64,000 bases of DNA, taken from NCBI GenBank assembly GCA_022749755.1, contig CM040452.1, forward strand, positions 11,612,350 through 11,676,349, given 5' to 3'. A program made the translations under genes and the position numbers. The notes under the pieces were generated by a model. The model made no database searches and was not told where the DNA came from. It was given only the letters and a program-made list of their open reading frames with translations. Positions 35,344 through 47,814 of this stretch are shown in pieces. The DNA comes from Azadirachta indica (taxonomy: Eukaryota; Streptophyta; Magnoliopsida; Sapindales; Meliaceae). Each line of letters starts with the position of its first letter. Positions within the stretch are counted from its first letter, which is position 1.

Positions 35344-37102
35344 TGTAATACTTTGGGTTTTTGCTTTAATTAGAATACACGTATTGAATATATTTATTTT
35401 ATATTATATGATAACATAATAGTTTAAAATTTATAAGACAGATATGTTTATAAAAAAAATGTTGATTAAAACGAATATGTTTATGATTTTAAAAGTATAG
35501 AATTATTGAATAATATAAATTTTATTAGGGGCAAAAGGTATAAAAAGAGAAGTTGAAAGGTTTGATTGAAATTAGAAGGTTATATGTCTTAATTAAATGA
35601 TGGGATTTTGACAATACGTGCATGGGTTAAGTGATTGATAAGTATTAAAAAAAATTATATAATAATTAAATAAGGTAAGTTTGGTTCAAGCGGTGGATAT
35701 ATATATATATACACACACACACACGTATAAACTTTCGTTTTCAAATTGAAAATTGAGAGTCAATCAGAAAGGAAAGAAGAAAAAAAAAAAAGAAGGCAAG
35801 TTTGGTTTAAAATTATGATTTCGATGATTAATTTTAATTTTAAAAATTAATATATTCTTTCATTTAGTTGTAGAAAATTAAACTGTTAATATATAAATAT
35901 ATGTTTAAATTTCTAAGAATATATATATGAACATATTTTTCAAATAATAAAATTTGAGGTATAATTTATTATTATTGGGTCATTATTTATTAATATTGTT
36001 AAATTTATATTAGGAGGTAATTCGAAGGGAATAGGGAAGTCGACAGAATAATGACTTTGTAATATGTTTGTTAGATAGATAATTATATGCATTTGGTAGA
36101 TTTTGATTTTAAAACTAAAAAGTTGGGTGTTTAATTACAGTTAATGTTTTGATAAATATGTATAAAATTCCTGAATCACACTTATTGATCCAATTAATTA
36201 TTTTTCGAATCGGGTTTAAGTAATAATTTTCATAAAAATTTTAAATTTATAAATACAGTAAGAAAATTGTATCAACACGTGTTATATTTTTATAAATATA
36301 TGGTTTGTATGGAAATATTGTGAAAAGAATTAATAAATGAGAATATGATGGCCATGGTTGTTATTGTGATGTGACATTGGTGTTTAAGGCGACGGTTTCT
36401 GAGAATAATACCCCTAAAAGTCGTTTCTGTAGGGGTGACGGTTTTTGAAAATAATACCCCTAAAAATCGTTTTTGATGGGATGACAATCCCTGAGAATAA
36501 TGCTCCTAAAACACGTAGTCAGTTTTTGAGGCGGCGGTCCTTCAGAACAATGCCCCTAAAGCATGCAAGCACAAAAATTTATGAAAATTTTTTTCATGAG
36601 ATTATATGTTTTACGTTGTTTATATGAATATTGAAATTGAAATTTTGATTTAATATTTTACTATACTCTTTATTAGAAATTAAGAAGTGTTTTTTTTTTA
36701 TGTTCAAATTATTTATTGCAGATTTTAAAACTGCTTTTGTGTGTAAATATCTACTGGACATTAGTTTACCCCTACTTTTTAAGTTTAAGCAATGTTGAGG
36801 ATTTGTAAATAGAAGACAAAAGATACTCCAGGATTAAGATTTTGCTTCTTTTGAAACTATGTGTAATTGTAGGAGTAAGATTTTTTAATGTATGATTTTG
36901 ATGTAATTTTTATGCTTTTATTTGAATGTTAGAATTTATGGAACTGATTGTATTTTGTTAATTAATAAAATGAAGTAGATGGTGTTTAATTTTATTGGAA
37001 GTGTTTAAAGTAAAATTTTAAAACTTACAGAATTACATATTTGACGTATATTACATTATAACAGAAATTCTATCGAAATTTCTTAAAATTAGAGATGTTA
37101 TA
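35344..37102 (+). repeat. 5' LTR of element B
   Basis: The LTR begins TGTAATAC and ends GATGTTATA at 37,102 (the last C of CA mutated). It contains an (AT)n(AC)n run at 35,697-35,725 and the tandem repeat block at about 36,381-36,560. Confidence 0.88.
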
Positions 37103-37107
37103 AAAGT

Positions 37108-37118
37108 TGGTATCAGAG
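37108..37118 (+). other. primer binding site of element B
   Basis: TGGTATCAGAG, a few bases after the 5' LTR, matches the complement of the 3' end of plant initiator tRNA-Met. Confidence 0.85.
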
Positions 37119-37246
37119 TTTAGGGTTTGGATTCTATAGACATTTCTTAAAATAGTGGGAAAGTTTTAGAAACATTTTAGCCTATTGTTACCTATACTTT
37201 ATTATTTTATATGAATTTTTAATTTTAATATGTTTAGTCTTGTAGT

Positions 37247-37695
37247 ATGGGGAGGATTAAGTACAACAGGAGGACCTGTATAAAAAAGAATGCGCAGTGT
37301 GCTCTAGGCGTTCTTATAAAGGACTTACGAAAGATATATGTTAATAAGATGAGAGAGAAATTGGCAGGGACTATTATGCATTACTCAAATACTGATTTAG
37401 GTCCTGGTACTATTAAAGATGTGAAGAATGAGGTATTAAAGGAGTGAATTAGAATAAACTCATGACATGACATTTATACTATACTAGAAGATTTTGAAAT
37501 ACTTATAGGACTGAAAGACGCTGGATAAAGAAGTTAAAAAAAAGTTTAGCAGGTGAGGCGAGTTTCGAGGGTAAGGAAAGTACAATGGGTGAGACTATCA
37601 AGAAGCAATCAGTAATACTAGATTCTTTTCCTGTTAGGATAGAGGGACTTATTGAGCCTAATATTATTGAAGATACTTATACAAAATGGTGGTGA
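37247..37695 (+). pseudogene. small reading frame before gag, element B (ORF0-like)
   Basis: ATG 37,247 follows cttgtagt and starts MGRIKYNRRTCIKKNAQC, 66 codons to a stop. After a frame change RTERRWIKKLKKSLAGEAS continues to DTYTKWW with a stop near 37,695. It matches the element A frame along its whole length. No known domain is recognised. Conservation in two independently decayed copies suggests it encoded something in the active ancestor. Confidence 0.5.
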
Positions 37696-37946
37696 GATGG
37701 TGTAGGGAAGACAAATTAAATAATGACTAACATTTTTATGTATATAGTAATTTTGTATATACTTATAGAGGTTAACTTAAGTTTTGTTGTTCTTTGAGTA
37801 CCCTTTGTTGGTTTTGTTGTAAAGAAATATAAACTTATATGATCAATGTATGAATGACTTTTATTTTACTTGCATTATTGAAACTTATTCATTTTGTCTT
37901 ACTTTATTTTGACTGACTGTTGTGACATGAAATCTATTATTTCAGT

Positions 37947-38930
37947 ATGGCTGATAATAGAGAAACAGAAGTATCCTTTTCATAAAGAGGGAAAGAGTTT
38001 AGTAAGTTTTGCCAAACGATGAGAGAATTTGTTACTACTCTTTATGAAATTACCAATAATTCCTAAAATTAGGTAATGGTAATGGAGGTAAGAATATGTC
38101 AGTGTTGAGTGAATTCAAGAAACTCAATCCTCCAACTTTTAGTGGAAAGTTTAGTAATGGAGAATGGGTGGAACAAATTAACTGAGTTATGGATGCTATG
38201 CAAGCATCTAAAGAGATTTGGGTCAAACTTGCAATATTTCAATTAATTGAACATACAAATCATTGGTGGAATACTGTTAAGATTACAAAATTAGAGGAAG
38301 AATGGACATAGGATGCTTTCAAAGAAGCCTGTATGGGTAAATATTTTCTTGAGGTATTTTGTGATGCTATGCTAGATCAATTTATTCATCTAACTTAGGA
38401 AAATATGTCAGTGGCATAATATGAGGCAAGATTTGAAGCATTGAGCTAGTTTGCTACTTTAATAATTTCGAAAGAGAAAGATAAGACTAAGCGACTTGTA
38501 AAAGGTTTAAGGCCATCATTTTGACACGAACTTATAGTGTTGAACCTTTAAAACTATTTAGAAGTGGTTGAACGAGCTTTAATGATAGAAAAAGATGAGG
38601 AAGAGATCAAGCAAATAATGGAATCAAAGAAGAGAAGTTCTGACCAGAAGCTTCCTGGATGGGGAGAGAAGAGACAAATGAAAACTCAATCTTCAATCCA
38701 TGATAACCAAGGTCCTTGCAAGATACCAGGTGTACTTTTTAGTGTAGGCAATAAGGTTATCATTGAAATATGTGTCTATGTTTAAGGCAGACATAAGACC
38801 AAACTAAATTTGTTCAAAGGAGCACCCAGGATGACTAAAGGTCTCGTACACCTCTAAGCGTGTGTTTTGAATGTGGAGAACATGGCCATTATCGAAACCA
38901 ATGTTCATGTTTGTTGTAGACGTAATGTCA
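37947..38930 (+). pseudogene. gag of element B
   Basis: ATG 37,947 (MADNRETEVSF) opens gag. The capsid region has FKKLNPPTFSGKFSNGEWVEQ, then a WW motif and AFKEACMGKYF. A zinc knuckle at 38,863-38,904 is intact (CFECGEHGHYRNQC, CX2CX4HX4C), whereas the first knuckle, near 38,735, has decayed. Several stops and a frame change at about 38,060 break the protein. The frame 38,564-38,785 covers the linker before the knuckles. Confidence 0.75.
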
Positions 38931-39101
38931 AATGACTAGCTCACATAAAAGGAATACTCAGTCAGTAGCATAACAAAATCAGTAGGGTAAGTAGCCAAAA
39001 CAAACAAGTCACAAGTAATCACCTCAGAGATCCTAAGTGTTACAAGGACGAGGAAGACTTAAAGTTTACAGTAAGACTTATGCTATCACTCAGGATATGG
39101 A

Positions 39102-39470
39102 TTGATAGGTAATGTTGTAGTAGAAGGTATTTTTCTTTTATTCAATACTTGGGCGAGAATATTATTTGATTCTGATGCTACACATTCCTTTATTTCAGTA
39201 GAACTTGTATCTTCTTTGAGTATAGAGACTGAAGCTTTAGACCATGAGTTGTTAGTTGAAACACCTGTTGGAGGTAGAATAAATATGGATAGGATGTGTT
39301 ATAATTGTGAAATTAATGTAGGTGGTTGTAAAGTCACATTTGGGTTAGTTGTGATGATAATGGTGTATTATGATGTGATATTAGGAATGGATTGGTTGTG
39401 ATCTTTCCATGCCATTATAGATTGCCAAAGAAAAAGGGTAACTATCAATCTTTCTAATGGTGAAAATTTT
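39102..39470 (+). pseudogene. aspartic protease of element B
   Basis: The open stretch reads ARILFDSDATHSFISVELV, then VVMIMVYYDVILGMDWL. The family motif is FDSGATHSFIS, so the Gly after the catalytic Asp-Ser is Asp here. The rest of the domain is well kept. Confidence 0.7.
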
Positions 39471-39599
39471 CATGTTGTTGGAAGTAAAGAGACCAATCAT
39501 CATTATACCTATATTGGATATAATGAACAAAAAGATTATGTAGGATGTGTGGCAAATGTGATGAGTTATGATGCTGATGATTCCGTAACTTCAACTGTT

Positions 39600-40930
39600 C
39601 CAGTAATTGATAAGTTTCAAAATGTATTTCTTGATGATTTACCCAAATTACCCTTAAGAGAGAAGTACAATTTACTATTGAGACATATTCTGATACCTCA
39701 CTAAGTTCAGTAGTCCATCATAGGATGGCACTAGCTGAACTGCAGGAGTTAAAGATTCAGTGTAGGAGTTATTAAATAAAGGGTTCATTCAACTTAGTAC
39801 TTCCCCTTGGGGAGCACCGGCTTTATTTGCTAAAAAGAAAGACGTGCGTTTGAGGTTATGTGTGGACTACAGAAAATTGAACCATGTGACAGTGAAAAAC
39901 AAGTATCCTTTACCTATAATTGATGACTTGTTTGATCAGTTGCGTGGTTCTAAATACTTCTCAAAGATTAATCTTCGATCTGGTTAACATCAATTGAGAG
40001 TTAAAAGATGAAGATATTCTAAAGATTGCTTTTCATACAAGATATGGGCATTTTGAGTTCGTGATGATGCCATTTGGTTTAACCAATGCTCCTGCAGCAT
40101 TTATGAATCTGATGCATAAATTTTTCACCTCTACTTTAATTAGTTTGTGGTAGCATTTGCTGATGATATTTTAATATATTCCAAGTCAGAGGAGGAGCGT
40201 GAGCAACACTTGTGCATTACTTTGCAAGTGTTGAGGGAACACCATTTATATGCAAAATAAAGTAAATGTGAGTTCTGAATGATTGAGGTTAAATTTTTTG
40301 GACATCTGTTGTCAAACAAAGGTATTTCTATAGATCCTACTAAGGTAGAGGTAGTGCTTAGCTGGAGTAAGTCAAAAAATATGTCAAAAATTAGACGTTT
40401 TATAGGTTTAGCAAGATATTATTGTAGATTTGCGAAAAATTTTTCTCTAATAGTAGTACTTTTGACTTAATTAACTAGAAAATGGGTGAAATTTGAGTGA
40501 AATGATGAATGTGGGCAAACCTTTATAAAGTTGAAAAATCTTTTGACCTCAGGCTCAGTTTTAGTTATTTCTGAACTGGGTATATGATACACAGTTTATT
40601 GTGATGCTTCACGTGTGGGTCTTGATTGTGTTTTGATGCAGTCAGGAAGAGTGGTGGCATATGGTTCACTCTAACTAAAGGCTCATGAGCATAACTATCC
40701 TACATATAACTTAGAACTTGCTGCCATTGTATTTACATTAAAGATATAGAGACATTATTTGTACGGTGAGAAGTTTAAAGTATTCTTAGATCATAAAAGT
40801 TTTCGATATCTTTTTATCTAAAAGGATCTTAACTTAAGACAGATAAGGTGGATGGAGTATCAAGAAAATTATGATTTCACCTTGCATTACAATCTTAGTA
40901 AGGCTAATATAGTAATAGATGCTTTAAGTA
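39600..40930 (+). pseudogene. reverse transcriptase and RNase H of element B
   Basis: RT motifs visible are [28 protein letters not shown] (the catalytic D of KIDL is Asn), [17 protein letters not shown] and [16 protein letters not shown] with the DD pair kept. After the connection (KIRRFIGLARYYCRFAKNF) the RNase H shows VYCDASRVGLDCVLMQ, YNLELAAI and FLDHKSF. Stops interrupt it every 50-100 codons. Confidence 0.75.
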
Positions 40931-41189
40931 TGAAATCTCAAGGCACGTTGGCAATATTTTCTTATCATAGGTAGAAGATGTGTAATGATTTAAAAGATTT
41001 CAATTTGAGGATTAATGAATCAGAAGCCAACTCTTCTTATTCAACCTAATAGCCCAACCTATTATATTTCAGAAGGTTATTACTACTCAACAAAGCGATC
41101 TTAAAGTTAAGTTAGTATGATCCAACGTAGAGAATGGTGAGGCTATAGAGGGGTAGTTTATAGATTCATGCGGTGGTTTAAGGTTTGCT

Positions 41190-42510
41190 GGTAAACTTTT
41201 TGTACTATTAGCTGAGTCTCTTAAAAGATATGTGCTTAATAAGGCTTATAGGTCTAAATTTACCATATATCTTGGTAGTACAAAGATGTACCAATACCCG
41301 CGTAGATGTTTTTAGTGGAATGGAATGAAAAGAGATGTAGGAAAATTTGTGGCTAAGTGTTTGACATGCCAACAAGTGAAAGCAGAATTTCAGAAATTAG
41401 TAGGATTACTCCAGCCTCTTCTAGTGGCTGAATGGAATTAGGAACATGTAACTATGAATTTTGTGAGAGGGCTACCCAGAACTCGAAAGAATCATGAAAG
41501 TATATGGATAATTATGAATAGATTAATGAAATTTGCTCACTTTTACCTATCGAATCTACTGATTCTCTAAAATCTTTGAGTAGATTGTATGTTTAGCAGA
41601 TAGTAAGACTATACGGAGTATCTTTATCAATTGTATTCAATAAAGATGTAAGATTTATATTACAATTTTGGAAAAGTTTATAGAAGGCTATGGGGATTTA
41701 GTCGAATTTTAGTACAATGCATCCTTCTTAGGCAGATGGTCAATCTAAGAGAATTATCCAAATATTAGAGGATATGCTTAAATCTTATGCTTTAGATTTT
41801 CAAGGCTCTTGGGCTGGGTATTTACTTTTAATAGAATTTTTTTACAACAATAGCTACCATACTACTCTTGGAATGGCTCTTTTTGAGGCATTATATGGTA
41901 GGCCATATTGATTTCCTATTGGTTGGGCAGAGATTGGTGAGACATTAATTGTGGGACCTGAATTGGTAAGAGAAATTACTTAGAAAGGAAAGATAATTAG
42001 ACAACGACTTTTTGCAGTTCAAAGTTGTTAGAAGAGCTACGTAGATCATAGATGGAGACCATTGGATTTTGAAGTGGGTGATCCTATTTTCCTAAAGGTC
42101 AAACTCATATTAGAATAAGTAGGTTCGGGAAGAGTGAAAAGCTTGCTCTAAGGTTTATTGGTCATTTTGAGATTTTAGAACGAGTTGGTCAAGTATCTTA
42201 TAGATTAGTCTTACCTCTTCAGCTATCACAAATCCACAATGTTTTTTATGTCTCAATGCTTGAAAAGTACCAATTAGATCCTTCACATGTCTTGGATTGG
42301 AAATACCTTACATTGAATGAAAACATTTCTTATAAGGAGAAACCTATTTAAATCTTAGATTGTAAATAAAAAGTTCTTCATAAAAAGATTGTTTAATTGG
42401 TAAAAGTTTTGTGGCAACAACATGGAATGGAGGAAACTACTTGGGAACTTGAAGATTGAATGCAATCACAATATGTAGAACTATTTTCAACCGAAATATA
42501 AATTTTAAGG
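41190..42510 (+). pseudogene. integrase and chromodomain-like tail of element B
   Basis: The core can be followed through broken frames: CLTCQQVKAEF, then IIMNRLMKFAH where the first Asp (VDRLTK) is Asn, then VFNKDVRF keeping the second Asp, then ADGQSKRIIQILEDML keeping the Glu. The tail includes SYKEKPI and WQQHGMEETTWELED-like pieces (about 42,330-42,480), the chromodomain-like end. Confidence 0.65.
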
Positions 42511-42535
42511 ATGAAAATTTTTTTAGGTGAGAAGT

Positions 42536-44283
42536 TGTAATACGCTAGAGTCTTGCTGTAATTAGAATACACATGTTAGATATGTCTATTTTATATTATA
42601 TAAGGACATAATAATTTAGAATTTATAAGACAGATATGTTTATAAAAAAATATTGATTAGGACGAATATATTTATAACTTTAAAAGAATATAATTATTAG
42701 ATAACATAAATTTTGTTATGGGCAAAAGATATAAAAAGAAAAATTGAAGGGTTTGATTGATATTAAGAGATAATGTTTCTTAATTTAAAGATGGATTTAG
42801 GCAGTACATGCATGAGTTAAGTGGTTGGCAAGTGTTAAAAAAAATTATATAATAAAGAAATAAGGTAAGTTTGGTTCAAGTGGTGGATATATATATACAT
42901 ATAAACTTTCCTTTTCAAATTAGAAATTGAGGGTCAATCAATAAGAAAAGAAAAGGAGAGAAAGGAAGAAAAAGGAAGAAAAAGGTAGGTTTGCTTTGAA
43001 ATTATGATTTCAATGATAAATTTTAATTTTAAAGATTAGTATATTATTTCATTTAGTAGAAAATTAAATTGTTAATATATAGATATATGTTTAAATGTCT
43101 AAGAATATATATGTACATATGTTTAAAATAATGAAGTTAGAAGCATCATTTATTATTATTGGATTATTATTTATTAATATTGTTAAATTGATATTAGGAA
43201 GTAATTCGAAGGGGATAAAGAAGTTAACAGAACAATAACTTTGTAATATATTTGTCAGGCAGATATTTATATACATTTGATAGATTTTGATTTTAAAATT
43301 GAAAAGTAAAGTATTTAATTACAGTTGATATTTTGATAAATGTGTATAAAATTTCTGAATCACCAGTATTGATCCAATTAATTGTTTTTCGAATTGGGTT
43401 TAAATAGTAAATTTCATAGGAATTTTAAATTTATAAATACAGTAAGAAATTTGTATCAACACGTATTATATTTTTATAAATATATGGTTGATATGGAAAT
43501 ATTGTGAAATAAATTTATAAATAAGAATGTGATGGCCATGGTTGTTGTTGTGACGTGGCACTGGTGTATGGAACGATAGTCGCTAAGAATAATACTTTTA
43601 AAGGTCATTTCTATTGGAGTGACAGTATCTGAAAATAATGCCCTAAAGATTGTTTTTTATGGGATGATGATTCTTGAGAATAATGTCCTTAAAGCACGTA
43701 TGGCTAGTTTTTGAGTTGTCGATCCTTCGAAACAATGCCTATAAAGTACGCAAGCACAAAAATTTATGAAAATTTTTTTTATGGAATTATATATTTTACG
43801 TTGTTTATATGAATATTGAAATTAAAATTTTGATTTAATATTCTACTATATTTTTTGTTGGAAATTAAAATATGTTTTTTTATATGTTCAAATTATTTAT
43901 TACAAATTTTAAAATTGTTTTCGTATGTAAATATTTATTAGGCATTAGCTTATCCCTACATTTCAGGTTTAAACAATGTTGGAAATTTGTAAGTAGAAAA
44001 TAAAAAATACTTCAAGATCAAAATTTTGCTGCTTTTAAAAATATGTGTAATTATAGGAGTAGGATTTTGTAATGTATAATTTTTATGTAATTTTCATGCT
44101 TGTATTTAAATGTTAGAAGTCATAAAACTGATTATATTTTATAAATTAATAAAATGAAGTAGTTGATGTTTAATTTTATTGGTGTTTAGAGTAAAATTTT
44201 AAAACTTATAGAATTACATATTTGAGGTATATTACAGTATAGCAAAAATTCCGTATAAATTTTTTAGAATTAGGGATATTACA
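42536..44283 (+). repeat. 3' LTR of element B
   Basis: The LTR runs from TGTAATAC to GATATTACA and is alignable with 35,344-37,102. The tandem repeat block is at about 43,565-43,745. TTGTC follows. Confidence 0.88.
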
Positions 44284-46843
44284 TTGTCCATTTCTAAAAG
44301 CATCTCAGTTATCTTTGGAGAAAGATCACACTGTCAACAGAAGATTAAGAATGAATAGAAATGAGATGATTTACGTCGAAGTTTTTCTTAAACTAAACTA
44401 GTGAAAACAAAATTTTGAGAAATCATCTTGAGTTTCTTCACTAGTGGATGCAGTTTCTGGCCAAGGATTTCTTTCCTCTGATCTGGTGAAGCAGCAGTAA
44501 GCATGTTGCTCAAAGCAGCTTGGTGAGACAATTGGCTGGAACTGACAGTTGCATTTCCATTTTCCAATGCCCCATTGCCATTTGCCAATGCTTGCCCAGC
44601 CCTCAACAATAATCAACCAGACATACAATATATCAACAATTTGTAAAGGGAAAGCACAAAGTTTGCAGATTTTGTTTTATATATATATATATATATATTA
44701 GGCTAAATATATATACTTGCTGATTGGTTGAATCAGCAAATCCTTGTAAGTTTGTTTGCATAAACGGTAGTGCAAAATTAACATGCCCATTCATCCTTCC
44801 TCCATATTGCCTTGCCGCGGCATTGTGAATCTGTATATCACAAAATATTAAGTAGAACAGTTCAAAGTCAAATAAAAGAATAAGAAAAATATTGCGAGAT
44901 AGCTGTTTTCATTACCATTGGGAGTGGATGTGGAGCAAATCCATTAAATCCATTCACATTACGCCCAGGGAGTCTGAGTCCTAGCGCTTTATACACTTGT
45001 AATGAACGCTGATAGAGATTCGGACATGTACCAAAGTAATTTGTGCTAGGAAATCCTCCTGCTCCAGCGGCTGTCTTTCCATGTAGAATTTGTAGACAGG
45101 CATTTCTTTCTTGCTTAGTTTGTGCGAAAGCTATAAACAATGGCTTTCATGAAACAAAATGCCTGAAACAACAATAAGAACATATATTGTAAATTAATAT
45201 AACAGTAAAAACATATATTATGTATATAGAGAAATGAAATATGAACAGCTTCGTACCACTCAAAAGTATTCATGGCTCTGTTAGCTTCTTCAGGCCTGGA
45301 GAAGCACACAAACATTCCTTCATCATTTTGTGTATATATATAAATATAAATATATATATATGTACATATATCTTACTTTAGCAAAGATATATATATATGC
45401 CAATGCTAAAATCGAGAGAGTAGCAGTCAAACAAAACCTTACCTTGTATAACTGGGAACGCTCTTTGCGCATTCGGTCAAACTGAGCACATAAAATAGCC
45501 CTGCGCTCATTCTCCTTCTGTGCCCTTGTTACGCACAAAACCATCGAGCCTGTAACAATATATATAGTAACATTGATGGCATGGGATCAAGTATACATTG
45601 ACAAGTGGTTTATTTCATTAAATTAAGGAAATTAATTTTGTTACCAAGTATTGATCCATGCATAGTCTCCTTTTCTCCTTTCGCATCATCTGGATTTTCG
45701 AAGTTTACAAAGCCAAAACCCTTAAGAGTTCCCATTAGCATCTTCTGAGATAAAAGTGCTTGTTATTTTTCCAAATTTGGAGAACTTCTTCAGTTACGTT
45801 CTCGGGCAAATTCTTGATGTATAAATTGTTAAATACGTGAGCCTGCTGAAACTTTTCAGCTCTTCTGATGAAATGACCAACATACCTATATACAATACAA
45901 TAATATTAATCTGTCGTTAAAAAGAAAATGATAAATTATAATTATAATTAAGAAATAAAAAACCTATAAATAGATCGATGTTAATTCATTGGACATACAA
46001 TTCCTTTCCTTCAACGTAGCAACTATTAAGATTGTGAATGGCATTGAGCGCAGATCCTTCCATTGTATGTTGAACAAAGCCATGTCCTTTGCTTTTTCCA
46101 TCTTCAGAAAAGGCAACTTTGCAGGATAGAATGTTTCCGAATTTGGAAAAAATTTCATGAAGCTTTTTATTATCAATTGAAGCAGCCAAGTTCTGCCAAT
46201 AATAATTATATATATATATATATATGTTTTGTTTAGAGCATAAAATTAAGCAAAACATTTTATATATACATATATATACAAAACAATGCAATAATAACAA
46301 CGTTATAATTACCTTAACCAAGAGATTGCCAATTCCGCTCAATCTGGCTTCAGAATTTGGTTGCGAACACATTACTCTAATTGCTTTACCATTCATTACC
46401 GTATGATTCAATGCCTCTATGGCCCTCGTTGCTTTAAGATGAGGAAAATAAAGAGAGTTCAATTATACAGTAACAATAGAAATATTAGAAAATAGGAATG
46501 ATTCTAATCACGTACAAACATGAAAGCAAGTAACAATAATTAATTTGCTATTTGATAATGTTCTGGTTCAATTACATATCAGTGATAATAATTAATTCGT
46601 TAATGAAATATTAAAATTGCATATGGAAGAAAAGAAAGAACAGTGGTACATACCACCGTAAACGTTACGAAAGTTGACATAACCGTAGCAAAGAGATCGT
46701 TGATTAAAGCTATTCGTGCAAAGAATCGCCGATAACTACCCTTCGAATTTGGAGAACTTCTGAACCAAATCTTCTTCAGTAACACTTTGATCAAGGTCTC
46801 CCACGTACAACGAGAACAATAATGTTTCTGCAGAAACCTCCAT
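44284..46843 (-). pseudogene. 5' part of the PABP pseudogene
   Basis: This holds the ATG at 46,843 (MEVSAETLLFSLYVGDL), RRM1-RRM3, the second half of RRM4 (GMFVCFSRPEEANRAMNTFE), the linker exons with AFAQTKQER and ARQYGGRMNGHVN, and the first half of MLLE. Between the exon ending KERSQLYK (45,443) and GMFVCFS there are only TA-rich simple repeats (about 45,335-45,400) where about 35 residues of RRM4 should be. Splice sites are mostly still good, so the gene decayed after it had been a normal intron-bearing copy. It is not a retrocopy. Confidence 0.85.
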
Positions 46844-47814
46844 TTTTCCCTTCTTCCCAAACAACACAACACAACACAATTATACAACACAATACAAAAC
46901 TCAACTCAGTTTTGTTCAGAAAGAAGAGAGAATCGATAATATTAGACTATATTGTTTATTGGAGCGTTTTTTTTAATAGTGTGTTTCAACAAGTATTTGT
47001 ATTGACTTGGTAATTTTACATTGGAAAGGACTGTGTAGCGCGCCAAATCACAATAATAAAAAGATAATAATTTACAATTATTATTTTTTTTTTTTAGTAA
47101 TGAATGGTGTGCTAAACTAAATTCTTAAAATTAAATATAAATATAACAGTTATATTATTTAAAATTATTCGACCAGGTTTCAACGTATATGTCGATTGAC
47201 GAATGGTTATGAATTAGGATAAGTAATATATACATCCCCAAGGTTTTGTTGAAAAAATATTTTAGTTTATTAGTTTTAAAAATACTCATACAAGTCCCCA
47301 TATGTTAAAAAGTTTTTGTGATTCATTAATTAATAGTTTAATACCCTATCAATCATAATTATTTAAAGACCTAAGTATACTAAAATACCCTTATTTGAAT
47401 TAAATTAATGGAAAAGGGTCTGCATGAATTATTAGAATTAAAATATACATTCGGCTAAACTTAAAGGGTTCTTAAGTCATCTTTTCTATTGCCTCTCTTG
47501 TTGTATATAGAGTTGTATAATTCATACTTGTAGAGTACATTAATAATTGAGGGTGTGTTTGGTATTATAAATTGCTACTTAACTTTGAAAAGCAATATTA
47601 CTTTTGTAAACATCAAGTTTTTAGCGAGTTTTATATACTTTTTTTTCTAATATTTTATATATTGTGATATTACTCTAATTTTTAGAGTAATTATGATTTC
47701 AATAAGGTCAAAATAAAACTTAATCTTATGATTGATTTAAGTGCAAGGTAAACTTTAATACTACAAGGAAAAATATTAATTTTCCGCGAAAAATGATGAT
47801 GTCATATGTTTTCG
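46844..47814. other. upstream region of the PABP pseudogene and AT-rich intergenic DNA
   Basis: An (ACACA)n-like leader repeat lies at 46,861-46,890. Beyond that no coding signal is visible. AT-rich sequence near 47,220-47,560 has short motifs (acatccccaaggttttgttg) seen in plant repeats, but no second copy is found here. Confidence 0.4.

Larger units (their letters stand above)
35344..44283 (+). mobile_element. gypsy element B (chromovirus type), inserted in the PABP gene
   Basis: The element has two LTRs of about 1.75 kb, a near-perfect initiator-Met primer site, the small pre-gag frame, gag, protease, RT, RNase H, integrase, a chromodomain-like tail and a polypurine tract (about 42,523-42,534). 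Protein sequence, LTR tandem repeats and leader are those of element A, so both belong to one family. It lies antisense to PABP and in the same direction as AGO. It keeps more catalytic residues than A (FADD in RT, an intact zinc knuckle, the integrase Glu) but still has many stops. By eye its LTRs differ by somewhat more than one base in ten. Confidence 0.9.
35230..46843 (-). pseudogene. poly(A)-binding protein (PABP) pseudogene split by element B
   Basis: PABPs bind mRNA poly(A) tails through four RRMs and recruit partners through a C-terminal MLLE domain. This gene reads on the minus strand. Approximate exons: 46843-46654, 46431-46313, 46192-45999, 45885-45645, 45549-45443, about 45330-45256, 45130-44916, 44830-44717, 44601-about 44420, then 44330-44284 continued at 35343-about 35230. 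RRM1 has SLYVGDLDQSVTEEDLV and YGYVNF, RRM2 has NLAASIDNKKLHEIFSKFG and GHGFVQ, and RRM3 starts NLYIKNLPENVTEE. Then come a Gln/Asn/Gly linker and MLLE (ITEMLLEMDN). Lesions: TAG at codon 36 (46,738-46,736), a frameshift and TAA (45,724-45,722) in RRM3, loss of the first half of RRM4, element B inside the MLLE exon, and TGA at 35,304-35,302. A functional shortened product is very unlikely. Confidence 0.88.

Noticed and set aside
35697..35725. (AT)n(AC)n run as a separate locus
   Set aside because: It is part of the LTR of element B; the other LTR has a shorter version.
36381..36560. CRISPR-like repeat array
   Set aside because: The units are imperfect, adjacent and without spacers, and lie inside a plant LTR; no CRISPR array is present in the window.
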